From the NCBI RefSeq assembly GCF_036607905.1, contig NZ_CP144555.1, positions 5,890,001 through 5,954,000 of the forward strand: a stretch of DNA of 64,000 bases, written 5' to 3'. Shown here piece by piece: positions 24,577-34,278 of this stretch; position 1 is the stretch's first letter; each line of letters begins with the position of its first letter. Both the position numbers and the translations under genes were made by a program. The notes under the pieces are model-generated. The model did not search any database, was not told the origin of the DNA, and worked only from the letters and a program-made list of their open reading frames with translations. The DNA comes from Streptomyces sp. SCSIO 75703. Its GTDB lineage: Bacteria > Actinomycetota > Actinomycetes > Streptomycetales > Streptomycetaceae.

Positions 24577-24888
24577 ATGATTCCCGGAGAGATCCTCTTC
24601 GCCGACGAGCCGGTCGCCGTCAACGAGGGGTGCGAGATCACCCGCCTGACCGTGCTCAACACCGCCGACCGGCCCGTCCAGGTCGGCTCCCACTACCACT
24701 TCGCCGAGGTCAACCCCGCGCTCGACCTCGACCGCGCCCTCGCCCGCGGCAAGCGGCTCGACATCGCCGCCGGCACCGCCGTCCGGTTCGAGCCCGGCAT
24801 CCCGGTCGACGTCGCACTCGTGCCGCTGGCCGGCGCCCGCGTCGTGGCGGGCCTGCGCGGCGCCATCGGAGGTGCCCTCGATGCCTGA
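24577..24888 (+). CDS. ureB: Urease subunit beta
   Basis: A 103-residue beta chain of urease, a structural subunit packing against UreC. It begins with the canonical MIPGEILFADEPVAVNEG and contains VGSHYHFAEVNPALDLDR and GKRLDIAAGTAVRFEPG. ATG 24577 is preceded by GGGGGAGG with eight-base spacing. The 3' end overlaps the ureC start by eight bases, so UreB and UreC synthesis are coupled. Confidence 0.97.
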   Translation: MIPGEILFADEPVAVNEGCEITRLTVLNTADRPVQVGSHYHFAEVNPALDLDRALARGKRLDIAAGTAVRFEPGIPVDVALVPLAGARVVAGLRGAIGGALDA

Positions 24889-26602
24889 ACTGTCCCGCGC
24901 GGCCTACGCCGACCTCTTCGGACCGACCACGGGCGACCGCGTCCGCCTCGCCGACACCGACCTCCTCGTCGAGATCGAGGAGGACCGCAGCGGCGGCCCC
25001 GGCCGCTCCGGTGACGAGGCCGTCTTCGGCGGCGGCAAGGTCCTGCGCGAGTCCATGGGCCAGTCCCGCGCCACCCGCGCCGACGGCGCCCCCGACACCG
25101 TGATCACCGGCGTCGTGATCCTCGACCACTGGGGCGTCGTCAAGGCGGACGTCGGCATCCGCGACGGCCGGATCACCGGCATCGGCAAGGCCGGCAACCC
25201 GGAGACCATGGACGGCGTCCACCCCGACCTCGTCATCGGTCCCGAGACGGAGATCATCGCCGGCAACGGCAAGATCGTCACCGCCGGCGGTATCGACACG
25301 CACGTGCACTTCATCGCGCCGACCGTCATCGACGCGGCCCTCGCCTCCGGCATCACGACCCTCATCGGCGGAGGCACCGGCCCCGCCGAGGGCAGCAAGG
25401 CGACCACCGTCACGCCCGGGGCCTGGCACCTGGCCCGGATGTTCGCGGCCCTGGAGACGAGCGCCGTCAACATCGGCCTCATGGGCAAGGGCAGCACCAT
25501 GTCCAAGGAGTCGATGCGCGACCAACTGCGCGCCGGCGTCCTCGGGTTCAAGGTGCACGAGGACTGGGGCGCCACCCCCGCCGTGATCTCCGCCTGCCTG
25601 GACGTGTGCGACGAGTCCGGCGCCCAGCTCGCCATCCACGCCGACACCCTCAACGAGGCCGGGTTCGTCGGCGACACCTTCGACGCGGTCGGCGGACGCA
25701 CCCTGCACGCCTTCCACGTGGAGGGCGCCGGCGGCGGCCACGCGCCTGACATGATCACGGCGGTCTCGCTGCCGAACATGCTGCCCGCGTCCACCAACCC
25801 GACGCGGCCGCACACCGTCAACACCGTCGAGGAACACCTCGACATGCTGATGGTCTGCCACCACCTGAACCCCGCCGTCCCCGAGGACCTGGCCTTCGCC
25901 GAGTCCCGCATCCGGCCCAGCACCATCGCGGCCGAGGACATCCTCCACGACATCGGGGCCATCTCGATCATGTCGTCGGACGCCCAGGCCATGGGCCGCA
26001 TCGGCGAGGTGATCCTGCGCACCTGGCAGACCGCGCACGTGATGAAGCGCCGCCGCGGTCACCTCCCCGGCGACCTGCGGGCCGACAACCACCGCGCCCG
26101 CCGCTACGTCGCCAAGTACACGATCAACCCCGCCGTCGCGCAGGGCATCGACCACGAGGTCGGCTCGGTGGAGACCGGCAAGCTCGCCGATCTGGTCCTG
26201 TGGGACCCGCGGTTCTTCGGCGTGAAGCCACAGGTCGTGATCAAGGGCGGGCAGATCGCCTACGCCCAGGTGGGCGACCCGAACGCCTCCATCCCCACCC
26301 CGCAGCCGATCCTGCCGAGGCCCATGTACGCCACCCTCGGGCGCGCACCCGCCGGCAACTCGGTGAACTTCGTGACCGAGACGGCCCTGGCGGACGGACT
26401 GCCCGAACGCCTCGGCCTGGGCAAGGAGTTCGTGCCGATCCGCTCCACCCGCGGGCGCACCAAGGCCGACATGCGGGAGAACGACGCCCTGCCCCGGGTC
26501 GAGGTCGCCGCCGACTCCTTCGCGGTGACCATCGACGGAGAACTCGTCGAACCCTCCCCCGCCGCCGAACTGCCGCTGGCCCAGCGGTACTTCCTGTTCT
26601 GA
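24881..26602 (+). CDS. ureC: Urease subunit alpha (catalytic)
   Basis: A 573-residue nickel amidohydrolase, the catalytic chain. Both nickel-site elements are present: HVHFIAP near residue 140, the carbamylated lysine K224 in LGFKVHEDWG, AIHADTLNEAGFVGDT near 252, and HAFHVEGAGGGHAPD near 278. The mobile flap with its catalytic His is MVCHHLNPAVPEDLAFAESRIR near 325. Length equals the usual bacterial UreC. The start MPELSRAAYADLFGPTTGD follows GGAGGTG; it overlaps the end of ureB. No residue of the active site seems altered, so the enzyme should be functional. Confidence 0.98.
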   Translation: MPELSRAAYADLFGPTTGDRVRLADTDLLVEIEEDRSGGPGRSGDEAVFGGGKVLRESMGQSRATRADGAPDTVITGVVILDHWGVVKADVGIRDGRITGIGKAGNPETMDGVHPDLVIGPETEIIAGNGKIVTAGGIDTHVHFIAPTVIDAALASGITTLIGGGTGPAEGSKATTVTPGAWHLARMFAALETSAVNIGLMGKGSTMSKESMRDQLRAGVLGFKVHEDWGATPAVISACLDVCDESGAQLAIHADTLNEAGFVGDTFDAVGGRTLHAFHVEGAGGGHAPDMITAVSLPNMLPASTNPTRPHTVNTVEEHLDMLMVCHHLNPAVPEDLAFAESRIRPSTIAAEDILHDIGAISIMSSDAQAMGRIGEVILRTWQTAHVMKRRRGHLPGDLRADNHRARRYVAKYTINPAVAQGIDHEVGSVETGKLADLVLWDPRFFGVKPQVVIKGGQIAYAQVGDPNASIPTPQPILPRPMYATLGRAPAGNSVNFVTETALADGLPERLGLGKEFVPIRSTRGRTKADMRENDALPRVEVAADSFAVTIDGELVEPSPAAELPLAQRYFLF

Positions 26603-26610
26603 GCGCCGGC

Positions 26611-27285
26611 ATGAACCGTGCCGCGCTCCTCGTCCTCGCGGACGGCCGCTTCCCCGCCGGCGGATACGCCCACTCCGGCGGGGCGGAGGCCGCCGTCAAG
26701 GCGGGACGCATCACCGACACCGCGAGCCTGGAGGACTTCTGCCGGGGGCGGCTGCACACGAGCGGGGCCGTCGCGGCCTCGCTGGCCGCCGCGGCCGCGC
26801 TCGGCCTCGACCCCGGCGCGCTGGACCGGGCCGCCGACGCCCGCACGCCCTCGCCCGCCCTGCGCGCGGTGGCCCGCAGGCTCGGGCGGCAGCTCGTCCG
26901 GGCCGCCCGCGCCGCCTGGCCGCACCAGCGGCTGGACGCCCTGGTACGGGACTTCCCCAAGGGCGCCCACCAGCCCGTCGCCCTCGGCGTCGCCGCCCAC
27001 GCGGCCGGCCTCGGCCCCGAGGACGCCGCGTACTGCGCCGCCTACGAGGCGGTGAGCGGACCGGCGACGGCCGTGGTCCGGCTGCTCGGCCTCGACCCCT
27101 TCGAGGCCACCGCCGTCCTCGCCCGGCTCGCACCCGACGTGGACCGCGTCGCCCACGAAGCCGTCGCCGCGGCCCACCGCGCCGCGAGCGAGGGCACCGA
27201 CGCCCTGCCCGCGCGCTCCGCGCCGCTGCTGGAGATCGGCGCCGAGGCCCACGCGGCCTGGCCCGTACGGCTGTTCGCGTCCTAG
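26611..27285 (+). CDS. ureF: Urease accessory protein UreF
   Basis: A 224-residue helical accessory protein that works with UreG and UreD/H in GTP-dependent nickel insertion. The N-terminus LLVLADGRFPAGGYAHSGGAEAAV is the typical UreF opening, and FPKGAHQPVALGVAAHAAGL is the central conserved helix pair. ATG 26611 is eight bases after the ureC stop. The gene is followed by an unusual 148-bp gap with two strong palindromes before ureG, whereas all other ure genes touch or overlap. Confidence 0.93.
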   Translation: MNRAALLVLADGRFPAGGYAHSGGAEAAVKAGRITDTASLEDFCRGRLHTSGAVAASLAAAAALGLDPGALDRAADARTPSPALRAVARRLGRQLVRAARAAWPHQRLDALVRDFPKGAHQPVALGVAAHAAGLGPEDAAYCAAYEAVSGPATAVVRLLGLDPFEATAVLARLAPDVDRVAHEAVAAAHRAASEGTDALPARSAPLLEIGAEAHAAWPVRLFAS

Positions 27286-27287
27286 AC

Positions 27288-27337
27288 CGGGCCGTCGACG
27301 GCCCGCACCCACCCCGAGGCCCGGGAACTCCCGGGCC
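27288..27337 (+). terminator. Two palindromes in the ureF-ureG gap (attenuator candidate)
   Basis: CGGGCCGTCGACGGCCCG (27288-27305) is an 18-bp perfect palindrome immediately after the ureF stop. GGCCCGGGAACTCCCGGGCC (27318-27337) is a 9-bp inverted repeat with a 2-base centre. In RNA the second folds into a very stable hairpin. Together they could act as a partial terminator or as a processing/stability element separating ureABCF from ureGD. Confidence 0.5.
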
Positions 27338-27433
27338 CCCACACCCCGGGCTCGCCCCTGCCCGCCGCGGGCCGGCACACGACGTGCCGCGCCCCGGCCC
27401 GCGGGGCCGCCCCACGAGAACCGGAGTCGCACC

Positions 27434-28107
<674 letters not shown>

Positions 28108-28111
<4 letters not shown>

Positions 28112-28869
28112 GCGCGCCGGGCGGCGTACGGGCGAGGGCCGAGATCCTCGCCCGCGGCGACGGGAGCGGACGTACGGCCCTGCCGCTGCTCGCGGGGGAG
28201 GGGCCCCTCGCGGTGCGGCGGACCCGCGGCACCGGCGCCGGGGCCCGGGTCCTGCTCGTCGGCGCCATGAGCGGGCCGCTCGGCGGCGACCACTTCACGG
28301 TGACCGCCCGTGCGGCGGCCGGGGCACGGCTGAGCGTCGGCTCGGCCGCGGCCACCCTCGCCCTGCCGGGGCAGGACCGGGCCGGAGCCCGCTACGAGGT
28401 CCGGCTCACCGTCGACGACGACGCCGAACTGCACTGGCTGCCCGAGCAGTTGATCTCCGCTCACGGCAGCGACCTGTCCGTGGACACCCGCGTCGACCTG
28501 GCGCCCGCCGCCCGGCTGGTGCTGCGCGAGGAGCAGGTGCTGGGCCGCTCCGGCGAGGAACCGGGGCACCTCTCCAGCCGTCTCACCCTGCGGATCGGCG
28601 GACGACGCCTCCTGGACCAGGAACTGGCCTGCGGACCGGGCGCCCCGGCCGGCTGGGACGGTCCGGCCGGACTCGGCGGCCACCGCGCCGTCGGGCAACT
28701 CCTCGTCGCCCGTCCGGAGTTCGCCACCGACCGGCCCGGTCCCCGGGTACCGTCGGAGGGCGTGGCCGTGCTGCCGCTGCCCGGGCCGGCGGTGCTGGTG
28801 AGCGCCGTGGCGCCCGACGGGCTGCGACTGCGCCGCCTGCTGGACGAGGCGCTCGCGTCCCTGGGCTGA
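28108..28869 (+). CDS. ureD: Urease accessory protein UreD
   Basis: A 253-residue accessory scaffold (UreD/UreH) that binds apo-urease and helps conduct nickel. It matches the beta-rich UreD family: FTVTARAAAGARLSVGSAAAT, ELHWLPEQLISAHGSDLSV, and LVLREEQVLGRSGEEPGHLSSRL. I took GTG 28108, which overlaps the ureG stop by four bases (GTGA); GTG 28099 in the same frame is possible. Sequence identity is expected to be low in this family, but the context leaves little doubt. Last gene of the urease operon. Confidence 0.9.
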
Positions 28870-29005
28870 GGCCCGCCCGCCGAACACGGCTCTCCGTTTA
28901 TCGGATTGGCAAAGAAGTGAGGCCGCCCCTGTTCCCGGGGAACGCCCAGCCACCAGGATCGGTCCTCGTGCTTGTCATGTCAGCAACGTGTACGGGGAGG
29001 GTCAC

Positions 29006-30616
29006 TTGAGGAAGACAAGGCTGCACCGGGGGACCGGCCGGGCCGGCGCCGTCGGAGCGCTCGTCGCCGCCACCCTGATAGCCGGGACCGTCGTCGCGCC
29101 CGCCGCCGGCGCGGTCCCGGCCGCGACCTCGCAGGGACAGGGCCGGGACCGCGAGGCACGCGGCGTCGAGATCGCCGCCGCCCGCGCCGCCCGGGCCGGC
29201 GTCGACTGGCGGGACTGCCCCGCCGACTGGAACCTCCCCCGCCCGATCCAGTGCGGCTGGGTCACGGTCCCCGTCGACTACGCCCGGCCCGACGGCCGCC
29301 AGATCGACCTGGCCGTCGACCGCGTCGCGGCCACCGGCACCAAGGCCGAGCGCCAGGGCGCGCTGGTCTACAACCCCGGGGGACCGGGCGGCTCCGGCCT
29401 CCGCTTCCCCACCCGCGTCACCGGCAAGAACGCGGTGTGGGCCAACGTGGCCAAGGCGTACGACTTCGTGGGCTTCGACCCGCGCGGCGTCGGCAAGTCG
29501 GCGCCCATCTCCTGCGCCGACCCGCAGGAGTTCGCCCAGGCGCCCAAGCCTGACCCGGTGCCCGCCTCGGAGGCCGACAAGCGTGCCCAGCGCCAGCGGG
29601 CCCGCGCCTACGCCGAGGGCTGCCAGGAGCGCAGCGGCGACCTGCTGCCGTACCTGACGACGCCGAACAGCGCCCGCGACCTCGACGTCATCCGCGCCGC
29701 CCTCGGCGAGCGCCGGCTCAACTTCCTCGGCGTCTCCTACGGCACCTACCTCGGCGCCGTCTACGGCACCCTCTTTCCCGGCCACGTGCGCCGCATGGTC
29801 GTCGACAGCGTCGTCAACCCCTCCCGGGAGAAGATCTGGTACCAGGCCAACCTCGACCAGAACGTCGCCTTCGAGACCCGCTGGAAGGACTGGCAGGACT
29901 GGGTCGCCGCCCATGACGCCACCTTCCACCTCGGCACCACCCGCGCCCAGGTCCAGCAGCACTGGCTCACCCTGCGCGCCACCGCCGCCAAGGAGCCCCT
30001 CGGCGGGGTCGTCGGCCCCTCCGAGCTGATCGACTTCTTCCAGAGCGCGCCGTACTACGACTCCGCGTGGGTGCCGGTGGCCACCGTGTTCTCCCGGTAC
30101 GTCGCCGGCGACACCCAGGCGCTGATCGACGCCGCCGCCCCCGACCCCACCGACACCGCGGGCAACGCCGCCGCGGAGAACGGCAACGCCGTCTACACGG
30201 CCGTCGAGTGCACGGACGCCAAGTGGCCCACGAACTGGCGCACCTGGGACCGGGACACCACCCGGCTCCACCGCGACCACCCGTTCATGACCTGGGCCAA
30301 CACCTGGATGAACCTGCCCTGCGCCACCTGGCCGGCCAAGCAGCAGAACCCGCTCGACGTGAAGACCGGCAAGGGACTGCCGCCGGTCCTCATCGTCCAG
30401 GCCGAGCGGGACGCGGCCACCCCGTACGCGGGCGCCCTCGCCCTGCACCAGCGGTTCAAGGGCTCCCGCCTGATCACCGAACGGAACGCCGGTTCCCACG
30501 GCGTCACCGGCCTGGTCAACCCCTGCGTCAACGACCGGGTCGACACCTACCTGCTCACCGGCAGGGTCGACGCCCGCGACGTGACCTGCGCCCCGCACGC
30601 CACGCCCAAGCCGTGA
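29006..30616 (+). CDS. tap: Secreted tripeptidyl aminopeptidase
   Basis: A 536-residue secreted serine peptidase of family S33 that removes tripeptides from free N-termini. It has a signal peptide (basic start, AGAVGALVAATLIAGTVVAP core, cleavage after an Ala-rich stretch near residue 36). The alpha/beta-hydrolase core has YNPGGPGGSG (oxyanion loop) near 112, the nucleophile in GVSYGTYLGA (S244), and Asp/His in VQAERDAATPY and AGSHGVTG; a C-terminal cap domain follows. TTG 29006 is chosen because GGGAGG lies five to six bases upstream and LRKTRLHR aligns with the usual MRKT start; a GTG at 28988 is the alternative. Very similar to the Streptomyces tap product. Confidence 0.95.
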   Translation: MRKTRLHRGTGRAGAVGALVAATLIAGTVVAPAAGAVPAATSQGQGRDREARGVEIAAARAARAGVDWRDCPADWNLPRPIQCGWVTVPVDYARPDGRQIDLAVDRVAATGTKAERQGALVYNPGGPGGSGLRFPTRVTGKNAVWANVAKAYDFVGFDPRGVGKSAPISCADPQEFAQAPKPDPVPASEADKRAQRQRARAYAEGCQERSGDLLPYLTTPNSARDLDVIRAALGERRLNFLGVSYGTYLGAVYGTLFPGHVRRMVVDSVVNPSREKIWYQANLDQNVAFETRWKDWQDWVAAHDATFHLGTTRAQVQQHWLTLRATAAKEPLGGVVGPSELIDFFQSAPYYDSAWVPVATVFSRYVAGDTQALIDAAAPDPTDTAGNAAAENGNAVYTAVECTDAKWPTNWRTWDRDTTRLHRDHPFMTWANTWMNLPCATWPAKQQNPLDVKTGKGLPPVLIVQAERDAATPYAGALALHQRFKGSRLITERNAGSHGVTGLVNPCVNDRVDTYLLTGRVDARDVTCAPHATPKP

Positions 30617-30652
30617 CCCGGGAGCGGACGGGGGACGAGTAGCCGGGCAAGC

Positions 30653-30689
30653 GGAGGGGGCGGCCGGTCGCGTACCGGCCGCCCCCTCC
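30653..30689. terminator. Strong hairpin terminator after tap
   Basis: A perfect 16-bp stem (GGAGGGGGCGGCCGGT paired with ACCGGCCGCCCCCTCC) encloses a CGCGT loop, 36 bases after the tap stop. It can act in both directions, between tap and the convergent beta-propeller-like gene. Confidence 0.85.
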
Positions 30690-30751
30690 CGCGTCCGCCC
30701 CGGACCGCCGGTGCGTCACGGGCGGCCGGGGCCTCGCCGCCTCCTCGGCCG

Positions 30752-30862
30752 TCACCTCGCGTACCGGTCCACCCACTCCTGGACCCACAGCGTCCCGACC
30801 GCCCGCACGATCTCGTCGGTGACCGCGCGCGGCACCGCCTTGCCGTGCCCGTCCCGGCGCGG
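30752..30862 (-). pseudogene. C-terminal gene remnant
   Basis: A minus-strand frame ends at TGA 30752 and encodes GHGKAVPRAVTDEIVRAVGT followed by LWVQEWVDRYAR with strong GC3 bias. Upstream of it the same frame dissolves into Pro/Arg-rich sequence that overlaps the start of real non-coding DNA and the next gene. I interpret it as the last ~35 codons of a gene whose 5' part was deleted. Family not recognised. The interval 30690-30948 holds nothing else I can support. Confidence 0.4.
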
Positions 30863-30948
30863 CGGGAGAAGTCCGGCGGCGGGCCGCGGCGATGACCACG
30901 GGGTGCGCCCGGGGCGGCCCGCGCCGCCGGTCGTCCCCACGTCCGCGG

Positions 30949-32175
30949 TCAGCGGCCCACCGGGTCCTCCCAGGCGCCGTCCCCCGGAGCCGTCAGGGCC
31001 AGGTGGCCGCCGTCGTCGAGGGGGGTCGGCACGGTGAGCGTGGCGACCTGCCCGGTGGCGTCGAAGAGGTGGATCTCGCCGTGACCGCCACGGGTGACGG
31101 CGGTGAACGGGGCGCCCGGCGAGGAGGCCACGGCCCGACGCTGCACCCCGTCCCACGGTGTCCCGCCGGGCCTCGGCGCGCCGTCCATGGGCGGCAGGGG
31201 GTGCCGGGCGCCGACGCGTGGCCCGCCGCCCGGGAGTCCGGCCGTCAGCAGGATCAGTTCGTCGCCGTCGGGGTGCACGCGCGCGTAGGCCACGTGGTGC
31301 GCGGCGACCGCGAGTCTGAAGACCAGTCCCGGGCCGAGCGGCAGGCGGCCGGTGCGGCCCTCGTCGAGGGTGTGGAACCAGGCGTCGTTGGTCCACTCCG
31401 GCCAGCGCCCCGGGTCCGTGGGGCCGCCGCGCACGCACGACCACAGGATCCGCCGCACGGGATCGAGCCGCAGGTAGTAGCCGCGTCCGGGCCCGGCCCA
31501 GGGGATCGGCTCCTCCATCAGCAGCCGGTCGCCGTCGCGCCGGGCCCGGTGCACTCCGGAGGACCCGGCGGCGAACAGCCGCCCCGTGAGCCGGTCGTAG
31601 GCGTCGCCATGGCCGTCGTGGTCGGGCAGCTCCGTCTCGTACGCGGGTACCGCGGGGGGAGCGGCGGGGGCGGCGTCCTGGAGGTCGTCGTAGCGGTACG
31701 TGGTCAGCGTGCCGGGCTCACGGTGCCGCAGGACGACGAGCGGGCCGCCGGAGCCGCACATCACCGTCACGCCCGGTTCGCCGGCCCGGGTACGCACCCG
31801 GACCGACCTGCCGCGGTCGAGGTCGACCGTGGTCAGCAGATCGGACCACGGCTCCCAGTTGCGGCCCAGACCCGTGGTGACCGCGAGCCTGCGGCCGGAG
31901 GTGTCGGCCGCGAGGTGTTCGGCCGGAGTGGCCACCGGCGCCGTCGCCGCGACCAGCGGGCGTCCCACGTCCGGGCCGTACGGGTCGAGGACGACGAGCT
32001 CGCCGGCGAGGTCGTCGACGAACGCCCAGCAGCCGCCCGGAAGGGCGAGGAAGCCGGCGTGCTCGGCCAGGTGCCGGCCCTCCACGACACCCGTCACCCG
32101 GCCGTCCGGCAGGTTCAGCACCCTGATGGATCCGGCGACTTGATCGGCTGTCAAGAGGCGCGGGGCGAGCGGCAT
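30949..32175 (-). CDS. Cytoplasmic beta-propeller-like protein of unknown function
   Basis: I do not recognise a named family. The 408-residue protein lacks a signal peptide. It consists of repeated beta-rich segments of the kind found in beta-propellers, such as GSIRVLNLPDGRVTGVVEGRH, SGRRLAVTTGLGRNWEPWSD, GPLVVLRHREPGTLTTYRYD and GEIHLFDATGQVATLTVPTP. It has several Trp/Asp-rich motifs. ATG 32175 (MPLAPRLLTADQ) gives a natural start. It is divergent from the metal-importer genes and shares the 142-bp promoter region with its Fur-like box, so it may belong to the same regulon. A role in metallophore handling is only a guess. Confidence 0.7.
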   Translation of the reverse strand: MPLAPRLLTADQVAGSIRVLNLPDGRVTGVVEGRHLAEHAGFLALPGGCWAFVDDLAGELVVLDPYGPDVGRPLVAATAPVATPAEHLAADTSGRRLAVTTGLGRNWEPWSDLLTTVDLDRGRSVRVRTRAGEPGVTVMCGSGGPLVVLRHREPGTLTTYRYDDLQDAAPAAPPAVPAYETELPDHDGHGDAYDRLTGRLFAAGSSGVHRARRDGDRLLMEEPIPWAGPGRGYYLRLDPVRRILWSCVRGGPTDPGRWPEWTNDAWFHTLDEGRTGRLPLGPGLVFRLAVAAHHVAYARVHPDGDELILLTAGLPGGGPRVGARHPLPPMDGAPRPGGTPWDGVQRRAVASSPGAPFTAVTRGGHGEIHLFDATGQVATLTVPTPLDDGGHLALTAPGDGAWEDPVGR

Positions 32176-32212
32176 GGCGGGACTCCCGGGGGTGGGGGAA
32201 CGAAGAGGTTAT

Positions 32213-32227
32213 TAGGAATGATTATCA
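32213..32227. promoter_or_regulatory. Fur-family-like box 1, upstream of the metal importer
   Basis: The 15-bp site reads TAGGAAT-G-ATTATCA. The right half is identical to the Fur-family 7-1-7 consensus TGATAAT-N-ATTATCA and the left matches at four of seven positions (11 of 14 overall). It contains the perfect 11-bp palindrome ATGATTATCAT. It lies 91 bp before the importer lipoprotein gene and 38 bp before the divergent propeller gene. Fur, Zur or a related metal repressor could bind. Confidence 0.6.
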
Positions 32228-32317
32228 TGTGCCTTCGTGTGGTGGGGGAACGGCCCGGGGTGCCTCCGCCTCGCATCCGGATCCGCCCCGGGATCGTCAC
32301 GGAGAGCCGAGAGTCGT

Positions 32318-33301
32318 ATGTCACGCAGAATGCTGTGGGCCGTTCGCCGCTGTGCCGCCGCGGCCGTCATGGGGGCGCTGCTCGCCGGCTGCGGACCCAC
32401 CGCCGCCGGGACCGGCGGCAAGGGGGGCGGCGGTACGGGGGCCCGGACCGAGGTGAAGGTGGAGCCCATCGAGGCCGCCCGCTCCGTCACCGATGTCAAG
32501 GGCGTCACCGTCGCCACGAAGGCCCCGCCGCGGCGCGTGGTCTGCCTCGTCGCGCTCTGCGACGACATGCTCACCGAACTGGGCATGACGCCCGTCGCCA
32601 CCAACTCCGCGCTGCTCGCCCACCCGAGGTTCCTGGGCAAGGAGAAGGCCGCGACGATACCGGTCGTGCCGGGCGGCTTCCTCGCGCCCGAGGCCGAGGC
32701 GATCCTCTCCCACGAGCCGGACCTCGTGATCGGGCTGAAGGACACGCACGGCAAGCTCGCGCCGGCGCTGAAGGGCGCGACGGTGTTCTGGCCCGTTCAG
32801 CCGGACAGGTGGGAGGACAGCGTCGGCTACCTGCGCGACCTCGCCGCCCTCACCGGACGCACCGCCCAGGGTGAGGCGGCCGAGCGGGCGTTCCGCGCCA
32901 AGCTCGCCGAGGCCGAGAGCAGCAAGAGCGACAAGACGGCGCTCGTCATCTTCGGCGGCGACGAGAACTTCGGTGTCGCCACGCCCGGCAACGACGTCGC
33001 CGCCGGGCTCCTCCCCAAGATCGCGCACTACCCGTGGACGAGCCGCGGCGTGGACGGGACGTACAGCATGGAGGAGATCCTCGCCGCCGATGTCGACGTG
33101 CTGTTCGTCGAGACCCTCTCCTTCGGCGGCCCTTCGGAGGGCAAGCTCTCCGACAAGCTCGCCGGGAACCCGCTCTGGTCGCGCATCCCGGCCGTCCGGA
33201 ACGGCGACGTCCACGAGGTCGACTCGGAGGCGTGGGCCAAGGGCCGCGGCACCCGGTCGCTCGGCCTCGTCCTGGACGAGGCGACGGCAGCACTGAGGTG
33301 A
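32318..33301 (+). CDS. Metallophore-binding lipoprotein (FecB/BtuF type)
   Basis: A 327-residue solute-binding protein of the Peripla_BP_2 class, which binds siderophores, haem or cobalamin. It has a lipoprotein signal peptide with lipobox LAGC near residue 25. The two lobes show PPRRVVCLVALCDDMLTELGM near 72 and EAEAILSHEPDLVIGLKDTHG near 130, joined by a long helix (residues 170-200). The C-lobe has GTYSMEEILAADVDVLFVETL. ATG 32318 opens the signal peptide. First gene of an importer operon with GTGA/ATGA overlaps to the two permeases and ATPase. Its ligand may be the peptide made by the adjoining cluster. Confidence 0.9.
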   Translation: MSRRMLWAVRRCAAAAVMGALLAGCGPTAAGTGGKGGGGTGARTEVKVEPIEAARSVTDVKGVTVATKAPPRRVVCLVALCDDMLTELGMTPVATNSALLAHPRFLGKEKAATIPVVPGGFLAPEAEAILSHEPDLVIGLKDTHGKLAPALKGATVFWPVQPDRWEDSVGYLRDLAALTGRTAQGEAAERAFRAKLAEAESSKSDKTALVIFGGDENFGVATPGNDVAAGLLPKIAHYPWTSRGVDGTYSMEEILAADVDVLFVETLSFGGPSEGKLSDKLAGNPLWSRIPAVRNGDVHEVDSEAWAKGRGTRSLGLVLDEATAALR

Positions 33302-34278
33302 CCGGACAAGGAACCGTGCGCCGGGTCGGCGCGGCCGTCGCGGTGTTGGTGGCGGTCGTCATGAGCGCGTTGTGCCTGGGTACGCCCTATGTGCCGCCCT
33401 CCGCACTCGCCGGCGTGCTCGGCGGGGACGGCCTCGCCGGTGTCGTCGTCACCGAACTGCGGCTGCCCAGGCTCGTACTGGCGCTCGTCGCCGGTGCCTG
33501 CCTGGGCGCCGCCGGGCTGGTCCTCCAGGAGGCTCTGCGCAATCCGCTCGCCGTCCCCGAGATGCTCGGCGTCTCCGGCGGGGCCGCGCTCGGCGTCGCG
33601 GCCCCGCTGGTCCTCGCCCTGACCGTGCCGCTCGCGGCGCAGCCGCTGCTCGCCATCGGCGGTGCGGCGCTCGGCGGTTTCCTGACCCTGCTCGCCGCCG
33701 GGTTCGGGCGCAGCCCCTCGGCCGTGCTGCTCACCGGCGCCGCCGTCGCCGCCGCCCTTCAGGCCGCGCTGCTCGTGCTGATGGTCCTGGCCGACCAGCT
33801 CGACCTCCAGCTCATCTACCGCTACCTGCTCGGCAGCCTCTCCGCCCGGACCTGGGACGACGTGACGGGCCTCGGGCCCTGGCTGCTCATCGCCGTTCCG
33901 GCGCTGGTCCTGTGCGCCCCGGTGCTGAGCGTGCTGCGGCTCGGCGACGACGACGCCCGTGCGCTGGGCGTACGGGTACGGCGGGCACGGCTGGCCGCGC
34001 TCGCCATCTCCGTGCTGCTCATCGCGCCGGTCGTCGCCGTGTGCGGGCCGGTGGCCTGGGTCGGGTTCCTCGCCCCCCACCTGGCGCGCCGGTTGCGTCC
34101 GGGCTCGGACGCGGTGGACCTGCTGCCGTGGTCGGCGGTGTGGGGCGCGCTGGTGGTGGCCTGCGCGGATCAGCCGGCGCGGCTCGCCCTGGCGCCGACC
34201 GAGACCCCGGTCGGCGCCTGGACGGCCCTGGTCGGCGTCCCGGTGGGCGTCGCCCTGCTGAAGGCGGGCCGCCGATGA
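33298..34278 (+). CDS. FecCD-family ABC permease, first subunit
   Basis: A 326-residue polytopic membrane protein of the FecCD/BtuC family (about 9-10 transmembrane helices). Diagnostic stretches: ELRLPRLVLALVAGACLGAAGLVLQEALRNPLAVPEMLGVSGGAALG near residues 48-95 (quoted in the family as the LRLPR...LQ..LRNPLA..LGVS block) and GPVAWVGFLAPHLARRL near 255, which contains the coupling helix for the ATPase. GTG 33298 overlaps the lipoprotein stop (GTGA). With the next gene it would form a heterodimeric channel. Confidence 0.93.
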   Translation: MTGQGTVRRVGAAVAVLVAVVMSALCLGTPYVPPSALAGVLGGDGLAGVVVTELRLPRLVLALVAGACLGAAGLVLQEALRNPLAVPEMLGVSGGAALGVAAPLVLALTVPLAAQPLLAIGGAALGGFLTLLAAGFGRSPSAVLLTGAAVAAALQAALLVLMVLADQLDLQLIYRYLLGSLSARTWDDVTGLGPWLLIAVPALVLCAPVLSVLRLGDDDARALGVRVRRARLAALAISVLLIAPVVAVCGPVAWVGFLAPHLARRLRPGSDAVDLLPWSAVWGALVVACADQPARLALAPTETPVGAWTALVGVPVGVALLKAGRR

